Notes under the pieces: generated by a model
What the model was told of the DNA's origin: nothing
Databases searched by the model: none
The model's input: the letters and a program-made list of their open reading frames with translations, nothing else
Made by a program: the position numbers and the translations under genes
In this document: positions 47,830-57,033 of the stretch, piece after piece
How the letters are laid out: every line of letters begins with the position of its first letter
Numbering within the stretch: the first letter of the stretch is position 1
NCBI GenBank assembly: GCA_027488905.1
Contig: JAIYAT010000031.1
Coordinates: forward strand, 1 to 64,000
Source: Bacteroidota bacterium
Lineage (GTDB): Bacteria > Bacteroidota > Bacteroidia > UKL13-3
Length of the DNA stretch: 64,000 bases
Direction: 5' to 3'

Positions 47830-47863
47830 ATAAAAAAAAATGTTGAGGGGTTACCTCAACATT
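47830..47863 (-). terminator. Intrinsic terminator between two lipoprotein genes
   Basis: On the minus strand AATGTTGAGG pairs with CCTCAACATT over five bases and is followed by ten or more T. It lies 23 bases after the stop of the small lipoprotein gene and upstream of the large one. Confidence 0.9.
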
Positions 47864-47886
47864 TTCATTGAAAATTACAGCAGGGT

Positions 47887-48462
47887 TTATGGTCTGTAAG
47901 TTACAACGTAATTAATTGTTGCTGTAGTTTTTGTAGTTTCAGTTGTAGTGGTTTTAGCCTTACCAATCATAGTGATAAAAAAATTGGTTTTGCCAAAATA
48001 ATCTACTAAATTAATTGCATTTGCAGGGTCAGTAGCACTGTTAGGAAATTTAATAGTAAAGGTGTTTGCGCCATTAAGTTCAGAATTATTAACACTACCA
48101 ACTTGCTTGTAAACAGTGCTTTGTTCTCTAAAAGATAAATTTAAATAATCAATGAAAGAAAAGTCAGTTACAGGCTGATTTGGATCCAAATTAACGACTG
48201 CATTTGTAAGGTAAATAGATTCAATACTTTCTTTAGGAATCTCATTTGCGAGCAGCACACTGTCAACGTTTAAATAGACTAATTGCTCTACAAAAGTAAT
48301 TTCTGAGCCAATCATACTATCGGTGATGATAGGCAAAGTCATTTTAATGTTCGCAACAGATTGGTTTAAGTTAAGGTTTACATCAGTTTTTAACTTATCA
48401 CAAGCGCCGAAGAGCAACACTATTCCAAATAGCATCAAGCTCAATTTTGTATTAATTTTCAT
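47887..48462 (-). CDS. Small lipoprotein of unknown function
   Basis: 191 residues. Lipobox FGAC gives lipidated Cys21, followed by DKLKTDVNLNLNQS. The mature part is a beta-strand-rich domain ending in a Thr/Lys-rich stretch (AKTTTTETTKTTATINYV). It resembles in style the large lipoprotein downstream (shared wording such as NLNLN and VSIDS-type strands), but no family is recognised. A terminator separates it from the next gene. Confidence 0.7.
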   Translation of the reverse strand: MKINTKLSLMLFGIVLLFGACDKLKTDVNLNLNQSVANIKMTLPIITDSMIGSEITFVEQLVYLNVDSVLLANEIPKESIESIYLTNAVVNLDPNQPVTDFSFIDYLNLSFREQSTVYKQVGSVNNSELNGANTFTIKFPNSATDPANAINLVDYFGKTNFFITMIGKAKTTTTETTKTTATINYVVTYRP

Positions 48463-48514
48463 AGTTTTTTTTGTTGATTCAATTATATGTAAAAAATATT
48501 AATTTCCAAATGAT

Positions 48515-48928
48515 TTACAATACTTTAGAAAGAAATTTAAATTCACTTTCTTGAATTATCTCTCCATCCATTCCTAAATATTGGAAGCCAACAAACTTAT
48601 TTTGTTTTTTAACTAGTACCAGAATTTTGTGGTTTGAGTGTAAATAGTTCCAAGATGCGGTTTTGAGATAAGTATTTAATTTGCTGGAAGGTTTTACCTC
48701 TAAGGTGACTAAACTAATATTATCTGATATGTTTTGGTGAGCAGAGAATTCAATTTGTTCATTTCCACGTAGAAAACCATCAATTATTTCCAGGCTAAAC
48801 TTTTTTTGTTGGGTATTAACTTCTACACTAGCATATATTTTATATAGGTTAGCTAAATTAACTAAATTGCTTGGTTCATTTTTAATAACAGAACCTGCTG
48901 ATGAAATAGGTATTTGACTGGTTAACAT
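48515..48928 (-). CDS. Small soluble protein of unknown function
   Basis: 137 residues if started at MLTSQIPISS. The open frame extends 22 codons upstream, but that part is not needed and overlaps the gap before cysS. No signal peptide, membrane segment or recognised motif. The middle (VNTQQKKFSLEIIDGFLRGN) suggests a mixed alpha/beta fold, followed by a helix KLNTYLKTASWNYLHSN. It lies 99 bases downstream of cysS, in the same direction. It may be a real gene of unknown role. Confidence 0.5.
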   Translation of the reverse strand: MLTSQIPISSAGSVIKNEPSNLVNLANLYKIYASVEVNTQQKKFSLEIIDGFLRGNEQIEFSAHQNISDNISLVTLEVKPSSKLNTYLKTASWNYLHSNHKILVLVKKQNKFVGFQYLGMDGEIIQESEFKFLSKVL

Positions 48929-49027
48929 AAAATTTTCAGTTTGACATGAATTCAGTACAAAACTAAACCTTGTATGTAAACAAATTACAACCAATTAGAC
49001 TTTTTTTGCCGCCATTTATTAAATATT

Positions 49028-50497
49028 TCAAGCCACTTGAAATGTAGTTCCTTCTTTATTGTCTTTAATCTCTATTCCAATTGATTTTAATCTTTCTCTA
49101 ATTTCATCGGAACTTGTAAAGTCTTTCCTTGCTTTAGCTTCACTTCTAATTTGGAGAATAATTTCCATCAATTCATCAATTTTTTCTGCACTTCCAGTTT
49201 GTTCAGATTTTAAGCCTAAAATTTCAAAAAGAAATGTATTGAAGGTTTTAGTAAATGAATCTAAATCTTGAGCGCTAATTTTTTCTTTCCCTTCCTCCAA
49301 CAAATTAATTAATTTAACTCCTTCAAATAGGTGAGCAATTACCATTGGTGTGTTGAAATCCTCATTCATTGCTTCATAAAGTTTTTCTCTTAAATCATTG
49401 ATTTGAACTGTAGAACTTGAATGGAAATTTATATTTGATAATTTATTTGAGGCATTGAAAAGCCTAGTTAATCCCTTTTCAGCAGCTTGAAGTGCCTCAT
49501 TGCTAAAATCTAGCGTACTTCTATAGTGAGCCTGAAGCATAAAGAAGCGTACAGCCATTGGACTATAACCTTTCTCTAACAATTCATGATTTCCAGAGAA
49601 CAACTCATTTGGCAGAAAGGAATTTCCCAAACTTTTGCTCATTTTTTGGCCATTAACTGTTAGCATGTTTGTATGCATCCAAAATTTAGCAGGCTGCGCA
49701 TGATTACAGGCGATATTTTGCGCAATTTCGTTGGTATGATGTGTTGGAATTAGATCCATTCCTCCTCCATGAATATCAAATTCTGCTCCCAAATATTTAG
49801 TGCTCATGGCAGAACATTCAATATGCCAACCCGGAAATCCTACTCCCCAAGGACTTGGCCATTTCATTAAATGTTCTGGCTTGGCCTTTATCCAAAGTGC
49901 AAAATCCAGTCTGCCTTTTTTTTCATCCTGTCCACCTAAACTACGAGTATTATTAAGAAGTTCGTCTAGATTTCTATTAGATAAAATTGTATAGTTATGG
50001 GTTTTTGCGAATTTTTCCACATCAAAATATACTGTTCCATCTATCTCGTAAGCAAAGCCATTCTCAATGATTTTTTTCGTCATTTCTATTTGCTCAATGA
50101 TATGACCAGTGGCTGTTGGCTCAATACTTGGAGGTAGCGTATTAAAATGACTTAAAACTTCATGGAAGTCAACCGTATAACGTTGAACAATTTCCATTGG
50201 TTCAACCTGCTCTAATTTGGCTCTTTTTGCAAATTTATCGTCTCCTTCATCTTGGTCTCCTTCCAAGTGACCAGCATCAGTTATATTTCTAACGTACCTA
50301 ACTTTATATCCTAAATGCAAAAAATAGCGATAAATTATATCGAATGAAACATAGGTTCTTGCATTGCCTAAATGTGCATTGCTGTAAACAGTTGGTCCGC
50401 AAACATACATACCAACATAACCTTTGGTAATGGGTTCAAACGACTCTGTTCTTTTTGTAAGTGTATTATAGATTTTTAAGGTAGTATTCATATCCAT
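49028..50497 (-). CDS. cysS: Cysteinyl-tRNA synthetase
   Basis: 489 residues. Zinc-site and class I signatures are intact: YVCGPTVYSNAHLGNA (31-46) with Cys33, ECSAMS, HHTNE and KMSKSLGN. The start may also be the second Met, two codons in. It charges tRNA-Cys. It follows the polysaccharide deacetylase-like gene by 20 bases, so the pth-flippase-deacetylase-cysS run is one transcription unit. Confidence 0.97.
   Translation of the reverse strand: MDMNTTLKIYNTLTKRTESFEPITKGYVGMYVCGPTVYSNAHLGNARTYVSFDIIYRYFLHLGYKVRYVRNITDAGHLEGDQDEGDDKFAKRAKLEQVEPMEIVQRYTVDFHEVLSHFNTLPPSIEPTATGHIIEQIEMTKKIIENGFAYEIDGTVYFDVEKFAKTHNYTILSNRNLDELLNNTRSLGGQDEKKGRLDFALWIKAKPEHLMKWPSPWGVGFPGWHIECSAMSTKYLGAEFDIHGGGMDLIPTHHTNEIAQNIACNHAQPAKFWMHTNMLTVNGQKMSKSLGNSFLPNELFSGNHELLEKGYSPMAVRFFMLQAHYRSTLDFSNEALQAAEKGLTRLFNASNKLSNINFHSSSTVQINDLREKLYEAMNEDFNTPMVIAHLFEGVKLINLLEEGKEKISAQDLDSFTKTFNTFLFEILGLKSEQTGSAEKIDELMEIILQIRSEAKARKDFTSSDEIRERLKSIGIEIKDNKEGTTFQVA
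50433..50442 (+). repeat. Near copy GGTTCAAACG of the repeated word
   Basis: Inside cysS. One mismatch at the last base; listed as possible decay or chance. Confidence 0.4.
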
Positions 50498-50517
50498 TTT
50501 CTTGAGGCAAATATAGG

Positions 50518-51822
50518 TTATTCAAATAGTGACTCATATACCTTTTCCCAACCTAACCAACCTTCTTCTTTGTCAAAAGATGAGTTGTGCCAAATGGAAA
50601 TAAATTTCCCTTGATATTTTTGCGTTACTTCAATCATTTCTTTAATGCATTGTTTAGCGGTTACTTGATCGTAATTCAAATAGTTTTTTAAGGTAACATC
50701 CATAATGCAAGGCGAGTAAAGTAATAAGTCAAATTTGGTATTATTAATTAAATCATATGCCTCAAATGGCCTGCAAGTTGAAGCTCTAAAACCTATTTGG
50801 TCTGCATAGCATAAGGTATAATCTGCTTCAATTTCAAGCTTTACTAAGTTTTTGAAGCTTTCTGGTAACTTTAGTTTTAAAAAATGATACCTGCTAATTT
50901 TTGGTGCATTTCCTGTGATTTTTTCAAAAGTATCTACTTCTGATTTTAATAAATTAAAGTCAAAGGATGCCTTATATGAAGGATGTATGCCACATTTATG
51001 ACTTTCAGATAATCTATTGTAAAGCTCAATTGCCTCTATACTTTCTGGGTTAATATTTTTATCATGCTTCCCATTATTGGCAAGCAAGAAAAAAAACTTA
51101 GTCTCGATATTTGATGTTCCTGCAAATCTTGTAAGGTAATTGTACGTGTCATATGGGTCATTTTCTATAGATTTAAATATGTTATTATTCGGTTTGAACC
51201 GAAGCAGTGAGCCTACATATTTTTTTGCAATTTCTAGTTTTGTTCTGCCTTTATATTTATACGCAAAATCTATATCAATGGTGTTTATTTTGGTAAAATG
51301 ATGGGATTTAAAGGATAAGGCAGGATATACTGCTAATATTTTTTTCTTGAATTCTTCTACCCAATGGTCAATTAGCGGAATCTTTAAGAAGTTGTTTTTA
51401 TAGGCAATTGAACTTGAGGCTTTAAATCTATTGTGTTCATCTCTTTGCTCGCTACTGTATTCTTCATATCTACTCAATAAATAAAAGCTAGCTGAAAGCA
51501 AATCAAATGTTAAGTATGAAGTTTCAATCTGAAAATCTGGAACTTCTTCATAAGCAAATTTAAAGAAAACCTTTAGCCAAATAGGGTCATCTACCACCTC
51601 AATTTTTTGTGGAATTATTTTGGTTTCAAAGAGCAAACTATTAGATGGAATATTTACAACTCCTTCTATGATGTAAGGCGAATAGTTTAGTCGGATAGAT
51701 TTTGATTTAGTAAAATAATCTAAGTTATCTGTAATCTTATAATTTATCCCTAATTGTTGAACCAATATTTGATCTAGGATGTATTTAATCCTGTCATTTT
51801 CTTCTGCCGCAAATACTAGCAT
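50518..51822 (-). CDS. Polysaccharide deacetylase-like protein
   Basis: 434 residues, no signal peptide. It matches the polysaccharide deacetylase-family proteins of Bacteroidota that carry a DUF7033-like N-terminal region (1-~185) and a diverged NodB-like barrel after it. NTIDIDFAYKYKG supplies an Asp motif and CGIHPSYKAS a His motif, while SRYHFLKLKLPES resembles the third barrel motif; the full canonical zinc triad is not clear. These enzymes trim N- or O-acetyl groups from cell-surface polysaccharide. The start overlaps the flippase stop by one base (TAATG). Confidence 0.75.
   Translation of the reverse strand: MLVFAAEENDRIKYILDQILVQQLGINYKITDNLDYFTKSKSIRLNYSPYIIEGVVNIPSNSLLFETKIIPQKIEVVDDPIWLKVFFKFAYEEVPDFQIETSYLTFDLLSASFYLLSRYEEYSSEQRDEHNRFKASSSIAYKNNFLKIPLIDHWVEEFKKKILAVYPALSFKSHHFTKINTIDIDFAYKYKGRTKLEIAKKYVGSLLRFKPNNNIFKSIENDPYDTYNYLTRFAGTSNIETKFFFLLANNGKHDKNINPESIEAIELYNRLSESHKCGIHPSYKASFDFNLLKSEVDTFEKITGNAPKISRYHFLKLKLPESFKNLVKLEIEADYTLCYADQIGFRASTCRPFEAYDLINNTKFDLLLYSPCIMDVTLKNYLNYDQVTAKQCIKEMIEVTQKYQGKFISIWHNSSFDKEEGWLGWEKVYESLFE
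51191..51200 (-). repeat. GGTTCAAACC word, copy 13 (minus orientation)
   Basis: Inside the deacetylase-like gene, encoding F-K-P. Plus-strand context TTC-GGTTTGAACC-GAA. Confidence 0.85.
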
Positions 51823-53132
51823 TATTTGTTCTTATTTAGAGAGTAATTCATTATATCAATCAGGTTTTTAGGGTTTAATGCCTTTAAAAAAATGTTATAG
51901 TTTTCCTTGTAGTTATATCCAAAAACCATATAAATCAAGGCTATATATAATCCTGCAACCAAGGCTAAGGCTGCACCTGAAATACCATAAATAGGAATGA
52001 TAAATAAATCTAGAATAAGCACAGTAATCGCAATCAAAATTTGCATAGCAACTACATACTTTTGTTTTTGCTCAGCAAGCATCCACATTGCCCAAGCGGT
52101 TCCCCAGAAAACTGGAATGCTACTTAAAACATGTATCTTAAAAATGATAGCAGATTGAGGAAATTTATCACCATATAGGAAGCCGATTACAATATCCCCA
52201 AATAACAAAGCACCTACAATTACAAAAATAGCAAGCCAAAGCATTAAGCTATAGAGTTGAGTGAGCCTCATAATTTGTAGTTCCCTATTTTGTCTATTAT
52301 TAACAATCCCAGGAAAAACAGCTGCACAAATGGCAATAGGGATAAAATATGAAGCCTGACTAATTCTTAATCCAGCACTATACTGCCCAACCAAACTCAT
52401 GTCATTTAATAGTTTATCAATAAGTAAAGTGTCGGCATTTAAATAAATCATCTGAATTGCCGTTGATATAATAAGTGGAACGGCATATTTGAGTAAAAAC
52501 CTAGACTCTTTTCTGGAAAACTGCCAATTGCTTATTTTGAAGCCTTGATTTCGATAAAAGTAAATTTGAATCATTGCAGTTAAACCTGCTTCAAAGGCTG
52601 CCATTGTTGCAAACCATATTAAACCTGCTTCAAAGTAAATTAATGCTAACTTAGTAAATGCAGAAACAGACAAGGTAATAACCTGATTTATTGCTGTTAA
52701 TTTTCCTTTTACTTGGGATTGAAAATAGAAGTCAATAACAGTAAATGACTGGAACATAATGCTTATACTCAAAAGGAAAAATATTAGCGTTGTTTCTGCT
52801 GATTTATTGAAATAAGCCCAAGTTGTAGCCAATATAATTACCCATAAAGAACCTAGCAAACGCAATGAAAATGCTGTTCCAAGAATTTTGTTAAAGTCTT
52901 CCTTTCGTGTAAGTATCTCTCTTACAACCAAACTATCTAATCCCAAAGTTGAAATAATTGTTAAAATAGCTATAACACTTAAACCTAGGCTGATTATACC
53001 ATATTGTTCTGCACCTAAATACCGTACTACTAAGATACCAACCAAAATACCGCTGATTATTCTCGATGCCTTCTCAAGAAGAATCCAAAAGGAATTTCCT
53101 ACATAATTGTTTTTTTGTTCTACTTCTGCCAT
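51822..53132 (-). CDS. Oligosaccharide flippase (Wzx-like, MOP superfamily)
   Basis: 436 residues with about twelve membrane spans. The N-terminal GNSFWILLEKASRIISGILVG, VRYLGAEQYGII and LGLDSLVVRE are typical of polysaccharide flippases. It would move lipid-linked glycans across the inner membrane. Starts one base after the pth stop and overlaps the deacetylase start, so the three genes are tightly coupled. The glycan moved cannot be predicted. Confidence 0.9.
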   Translation of the reverse strand: MAEVEQKNNYVGNSFWILLEKASRIISGILVGILVVRYLGAEQYGIISLGLSVIAILTIISTLGLDSLVVREILTRKEDFNKILGTAFSLRLLGSLWVIILATTWAYFNKSAETTLIFFLLSISIMFQSFTVIDFYFQSQVKGKLTAINQVITLSVSAFTKLALIYFEAGLIWFATMAAFEAGLTAMIQIYFYRNQGFKISNWQFSRKESRFLLKYAVPLIISTAIQMIYLNADTLLIDKLLNDMSLVGQYSAGLRISQASYFIPIAICAAVFPGIVNNRQNRELQIMRLTQLYSLMLWLAIFVIVGALLFGDIVIGFLYGDKFPQSAIIFKIHVLSSIPVFWGTAWAMWMLAEQKQKYVVAMQILIAITVLILDLFIIPIYGISGAALALVAGLYIALIYMVFGYNYKENYNIFLKALNPKNLIDIMNYSLNKNK

Positions 53133-53133
53133 T

Positions 53134-53694
53134 TTACTTGTTAAAGATGGTCATTGTTGGTCCAAGACCTTGTAAAACATAACTTTCGATTGCCTCAGTG
53201 GCTTTTGGAATGAGCGTAATCAATTCGCTCGTTTCTTCTTTTGACCATTTTCCTAAAACAAAATCAATTTGCCTTCCTTTTGGAAAGTCATTTCCTATTC
53301 CAAACCTAAGCCGAGCATATTCCTGTGTTTGTAAAATTTCTTGAATATTTCTTAATCCTTTATGCCCAGCATCACTTCCATTTGCTCTGATCCTAAGTTT
53401 TCCAAATGGGATGGCTAAATCATCCACAATTACCAGAACATTCTTTAAGTCAATTTTGTATTCATTCATCCAATACCTAACGGCCTTTCCACTTAAATTC
53501 ATGTAAGTAGTAGGTTTTATGGCAAAGATTTTTTTCCCTTTTAGTCCAAACTCGCAAAAATCTGCGTGCTTTTCTGTAGTAAATATTCCATTATGTTTTG
53601 CTGCGAAATAATCGAGCACCTCAAAACCAATATTATGCCTAGTTTTTTCGTATTCTGACCCAATATTTCCTAATCCAACTATTAAAAACTTCAT
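53134..53694 (-). CDS. pth: Peptidyl-tRNA hydrolase
   Basis: 186 residues. It frees tRNA from stalled peptidyl-tRNA. Active-site His20 lies in EYEKTRHNIG, Asn66 in TTYMNLSG and the aspartate near 91 in VIVDDLA. The GHKGLRNI segment is conserved. In many bacteria pth follows rplY; here two envelope-protein genes lie in between. Confidence 0.96.
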   Translation of the reverse strand: MKFLIVGLGNIGSEYEKTRHNIGFEVLDYFAAKHNGIFTTEKHADFCEFGLKGKKIFAIKPTTYMNLSGKAVRYWMNEYKIDLKNVLVIVDDLAIPFGKLRIRANGSDAGHKGLRNIQEILQTQEYARLRFGIGNDFPKGRQIDFVLGKWSKEETSELITLIPKATEAIESYVLQGLGPTMTIFNK

Positions 53695-53754
53695 CGGATT
53701 GCAAGATAATACAAGCAGAAATATTTGTTTTTAATAAAATTGTTAGGGCAGTTT

Positions 53755-53764
53755 GGTTCAAACC
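53755..53764 (+). repeat. GGTTCAAACC word, copy 14
   Basis: Intergenic between the lipoprotein stop and pth, 60 bases upstream of the pth start. Context AGTTT-GGTTCAAACC-GAAACT, which is nearly symmetrical over 20 bases. Confidence 0.85.
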
Positions 53765-53768
53765 GAAA

Positions 53769-55460
53769 CTAATTGCATGGTATTTCTAGCTCAACTATAA
53801 TTTCATCTGGAATAGTGGCAGGCATTGTATACAAATAGTCATACCTTTTATTCTCATAGTTTATTGAAAACCTGTATTCAGTGCTAGTGCTAAAGTTTAC
53901 TTTTGGTAAAGAAACTGTATTCCAATTTACAGAAGCAGTGGCTGCGTTTGCACTAAAATTACTCCACAAGATACTGCTATTTGCAGGTTTACTATTGCTT
54001 TGATAATCTGTTTCTTTAATATAATAAACGGTTGAGCCATTAGGTAATGTTGCATAATCTGTGCTGCCACTAATACATCTTGCTCTAAAATTGCCTGTAA
54101 AAGTGCTACTTGACAGGATAGAACCTAGCGTAATTTTAATTTCACAAGTATTTGTTGCTCTTGTGCTTGATGAAAACGTTTGCGAAACGCTTGATCCATT
54201 AACAATTGCAGAAAGTTGGCCATTGCTTATTTCTACTGGTAGTGCTCCTTCATAATTCACTACTATGTTTTGATTTGTATTGTCATAGAAAAAACTCTGA
54301 GTTATAGGTATCTCAAAAAGTAAATCAGTGGATAGCATGTTTCTAAAGTATTTTACCATAAATGATGCTTGGATTGGAGTACCATTTGCCATTCCTTGGG
54401 TAAAGGAAGCAGACAGAGGTATGATAAGGCTGCCACATCTATTTTTCATAGAGCCTGCAAGCCAGGTGCTTAAATGTAAAACTTCAAACTCAACTATGAG
54501 TTTATTGGTGGTAGCTTCCCTACTAATTGTTGCTTGAGTCTCGCTAACCCAATTTTTTGTTCCTTTATCTTGGCTCAAAATGTCAATAAGATCACCTGGT
54601 TTATAGTTAGTTCCTGTAAGTGGATTAAATTGATTGCTTGGGATTTCAATAGTAGCTTTAATTGGTTTTGAAAAATCCTTAACAGATTTTCCGTCTCCAT
54701 ACATTGAAATGTTAAGCCAACCTGCAGGAATGATAATTGTTTCGTCTAGGGTTGAACCATTTTTATCTAAAATAGTGTTGTCTGATTGTTTTCCAAACGA
54801 TTTTATAGAGGCTCCAGTGCTTGCTGTGAAATGTAAAATATCAATATCAATATTCCCTGAAATTAAGGTTCCGTTTTTATCAGTCATTTTAACACCTGCT
54901 GGTATTTCTATTGTTGCTTTTTCTGCTTTTTGCTCTGTCGCTGGAAGTGAAATGATTTTTATAACTGTTGTAGTTCCTGAGCTATCTGTTACAGTGTTAC
55001 CCTTAGTTTTATCAGAACCTGCCGGTAGTTCTTTTGTATTAGTTAAATAAAGGGTTTCGTGTATTGGTTCAATACTTTTAAGTTTAATTGGATAGATTAA
55101 TGGTAAGTACCCATCAGCTTTTACTTCGATGTTAAATTCTAATGGATCAGCAGAAGTTGCTATGGTACCGCGTCTAAGGCATAAGTTTATCATACCATTG
55201 TTGATGGAAAATAATTTTCTTGCACCTGAATTATAAACTACTGCAGCATCTTTACCAGTAATTTCGATGTTTAATCCTTCTAATGCATCGTTATAGCCAT
55301 TTTTGGATATGTCAAATATTTTAAAGGTGCTTGGTGCTGTAACAAAATCAGCTTTAGCTGTTACAGAAAAGCCTTCTACAGGATTTTTAAGTTTGCAGCC
55401 ACTGCCTAAAACAATAACGAAAGCAAAAAGTATAAATAATGCAGTTGTAAAATTTTTCAT
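53769..55460 (-). CDS. Lipoprotein of unknown function
   Basis: 563 residues. The lipobox GSGC gives lipidated Cys22. Beta-rich mature protein: an N-terminal domain (~25-140), a Thr/Ser linker, then strands with EIPAGVKMTDKNGTLISGNI and a HLSTWLAGS segment that recalls ZU5-like surface domains, and a C-terminal beta domain. No enzyme motif is seen. It shares the minus-strand run between rplY and pth with the outer-membrane gene 59 bases upstream. Confidence 0.7.
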   Translation of the reverse strand: MKNFTTALFILFAFVIVLGSGCKLKNPVEGFSVTAKADFVTAPSTFKIFDISKNGYNDALEGLNIEITGKDAAVVYNSGARKLFSINNGMINLCLRRGTIATSADPLEFNIEVKADGYLPLIYPIKLKSIEPIHETLYLTNTKELPAGSDKTKGNTVTDSSGTTTVIKIISLPATEQKAEKATIEIPAGVKMTDKNGTLISGNIDIDILHFTASTGASIKSFGKQSDNTILDKNGSTLDETIIIPAGWLNISMYGDGKSVKDFSKPIKATIEIPSNQFNPLTGTNYKPGDLIDILSQDKGTKNWVSETQATISREATTNKLIVEFEVLHLSTWLAGSMKNRCGSLIIPLSASFTQGMANGTPIQASFMVKYFRNMLSTDLLFEIPITQSFFYDNTNQNIVVNYEGALPVEISNGQLSAIVNGSSVSQTFSSSTRATNTCEIKITLGSILSSSTFTGNFRARCISGSTDYATLPNGSTVYYIKETDYQSNSKPANSSILWSNFSANAATASVNWNTVSLPKVNFSTSTEYRFSINYENKRYDYLYTMPATIPDEIIVELEIPCN

Positions 55461-55519
55461 TTTTCTATTCCTTTAAAATTCTAATCGAATGTAATTGAAT
55501 ATCAGCGTAAATTCAAAAT

Positions 55520-56254
55520 TTATTTTGATATTCTTACATTTAAAGTGAATGTAAGTATTGGGAGTAATCGATAATTTCTAAGATTATCTTTCAATTTACG
55601 TTCTTCTACCGAGGTTGGTTCAAGCATGCCTGTGGTTCTAAAACTTAATTGAGGAGCGCCAATATAATAGGTGCCAATTTCAAAGTTAAATCCAACCCTT
55701 TTTTTCGGAACAGCTCTTCCAATGCCTATTCCCAAATAGGGGCAAACCAATTGCGTTTTCAAGCCATAATATATGTTTCCTTGTTCTTCTGGCCCAATAG
55801 ATATTTCACCTTGTTTTAAAGAATCTCTTGGAGTAGCAATGAAATTTAATTGTGAGAATAGTAAGGCCAAACCAGATGAAATTTTAAAAGCATTTGCAAA
55901 TGGATGATAGTCAAAAGCCATATTTACAGAACCAAGTTTTATTTTGCCATTAACTTTAAGTTTGATCCCAACTAAAGTGTTTCCATAAAAATAAATATTC
56001 TTCCCATCAATTGTAACAATTTGATTATTGATGTTATATAGATAATGGGTTCCTGAAAGTTTTATTGCAAATTTATTTTTATTCCCTATTTGCTTAGCCA
56101 ATTGAAGCCCAAATCCGTTTGTTGTTCCTAAGATTCCTATAGAGGTACTTTTTTTACTTGGTACAAATAGACTATCCTGTGAGTGCAATATTTTGGTTTG
56201 ACCCAACTTTGGAAGGACAATTGTTAGGAGTATTAAAAAGTATAAGCGCCTCAT
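55520..56254 (-). CDS. Putative outer-membrane beta-barrel protein
   Basis: 244 residues. Signal peptide (MRRLYFLILLTIVLPKLGQ) and alternating strands (FAIKLSGTHYLYNI, YGLKTQLVCPYLGIGIG, VGFNFEIGTYYIG), with a terminal strand ILTFTLNVRIS. The YYIGAPQLSFRTTG...EERKLKDNLRNYR tail is seen in small Bacteroidota barrel proteins. Function unknown. Paired with the downstream lipoprotein gene. Confidence 0.65.
   Translation of the reverse strand: MRRLYFLILLTIVLPKLGQTKILHSQDSLFVPSKKSTSIGILGTTNGFGLQLAKQIGNKNKFAIKLSGTHYLYNINNQIVTIDGKNIYFYGNTLVGIKLKVNGKIKLGSVNMAFDYHPFANAFKISSGLALLFSQLNFIATPRDSLKQGEISIGPEEQGNIYYGLKTQLVCPYLGIGIGRAVPKKRVGFNFEIGTYYIGAPQLSFRTTGMLEPTSVEERKLKDNLRNYRLLPILTFTLNVRISK
56195..56204 (-). 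repeat. GGGTCAAACC variant (minus orientation)
   Basis: In the signal-peptide region of the barrel gene. Oriented context GTT-GGGTCAAACC-AAA. Confidence 0.7.
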
Positions 56255-56301
56255 TTATTTTAAATAATGCTTTTACTAATTTAATATTAATTTAATTATA
56301 A

Positions 56302-56336
56302 ACAAAAAAAGCAGCCATTGGCTGCTTTTTTTGTAA
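56302..56336 (-). terminator. rplY intrinsic terminator
   Basis: AAAAAAAGCAGCC pairs with GGCTGCTTTTTTT over three bases, with T-runs in both directions. It lies 12 bases after the rplY stop. Confidence 0.9.
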
Positions 56337-56347
56337 GATTTGAAAGT

Positions 56348-56944
56348 TTATTTTTTCTTTTTTCCGTCTTTTTCTTCAGCTTTAGCAGCCTCTTGAACAG
56401 CACGGGTTGTTTTGATTGTAACAATTGGATTGTTAGGAGAATCCAAGAAGATAATTCCTTCAATTGCGGCTAATTCACCAACTTTAATTGACTTACCAAT
56501 TTCTAGATGCTCAATGTTAATTTCAATAAAATCAGGTAATACACTTGGTAAAGCTCTTACACGTAATTTTTTAGCCTTTACAATAAGCTTACCACCCGCA
56601 CGAACACCAACAGAGTTTCCAACAACTTTTACTGGGATACCAATATCTACAGTTTTGTCATCTTTGATTTCTTGAAAATCTACATGTAAAATAGATTCAT
56701 TAACTGGGTGAAATTGGATATCTTTAAGCATCGCGATGTAAACAGCGCCATCAATATCTAATTTTACCTTGTAGGTGTTTGGCGTATAAACCAATAGTTT
56801 AAAATCTGGTTCATACATAGAAAAATGTACGTGATTTTCACCACCATACAATACACATGGAACCTTTCCTTCGGTTCTTAGAGACTTAGCAGAAACCTTA
56901 CCGGTATTTTCGCGGCGGTTTCCAAACATTGCAATTGACTTCAT
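56348..56944 (-). CDS. rplY: 50S ribosomal protein L25 / Ctc
   Basis: 198 residues, the long Ctc form with an N-terminal L25 domain (1-~90, GKVPCVLYGGENHVHF) that binds 5S rRNA and a C-terminal TL5-like domain (~95-180, PVKVVGNSVGVRAGGKL), and a Lys-rich tail. It follows prs by 89 bases, the conserved prs-rplY order. Confidence 0.95.
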   Translation of the reverse strand: MKSIAMFGNRRENTGKVSAKSLRTEGKVPCVLYGGENHVHFSMYEPDFKLLVYTPNTYKVKLDIDGAVYIAMLKDIQFHPVNESILHVDFQEIKDDKTVDIGIPVKVVGNSVGVRAGGKLIVKAKKLRVRALPSVLPDFIEINIEHLEIGKSIKVGELAAIEGIIFLDSPNNPIVTIKTTRAVQEAAKAEEKDGKKKK

Positions 56945-57033
56945 ATATTTTATTTTTTCGGTTTACTCAAAGTTTACTAGTTTAGCAATTAATGCTAATT
57001 CAAGTACTTCCCATCAACTATAGAACCTGATTC

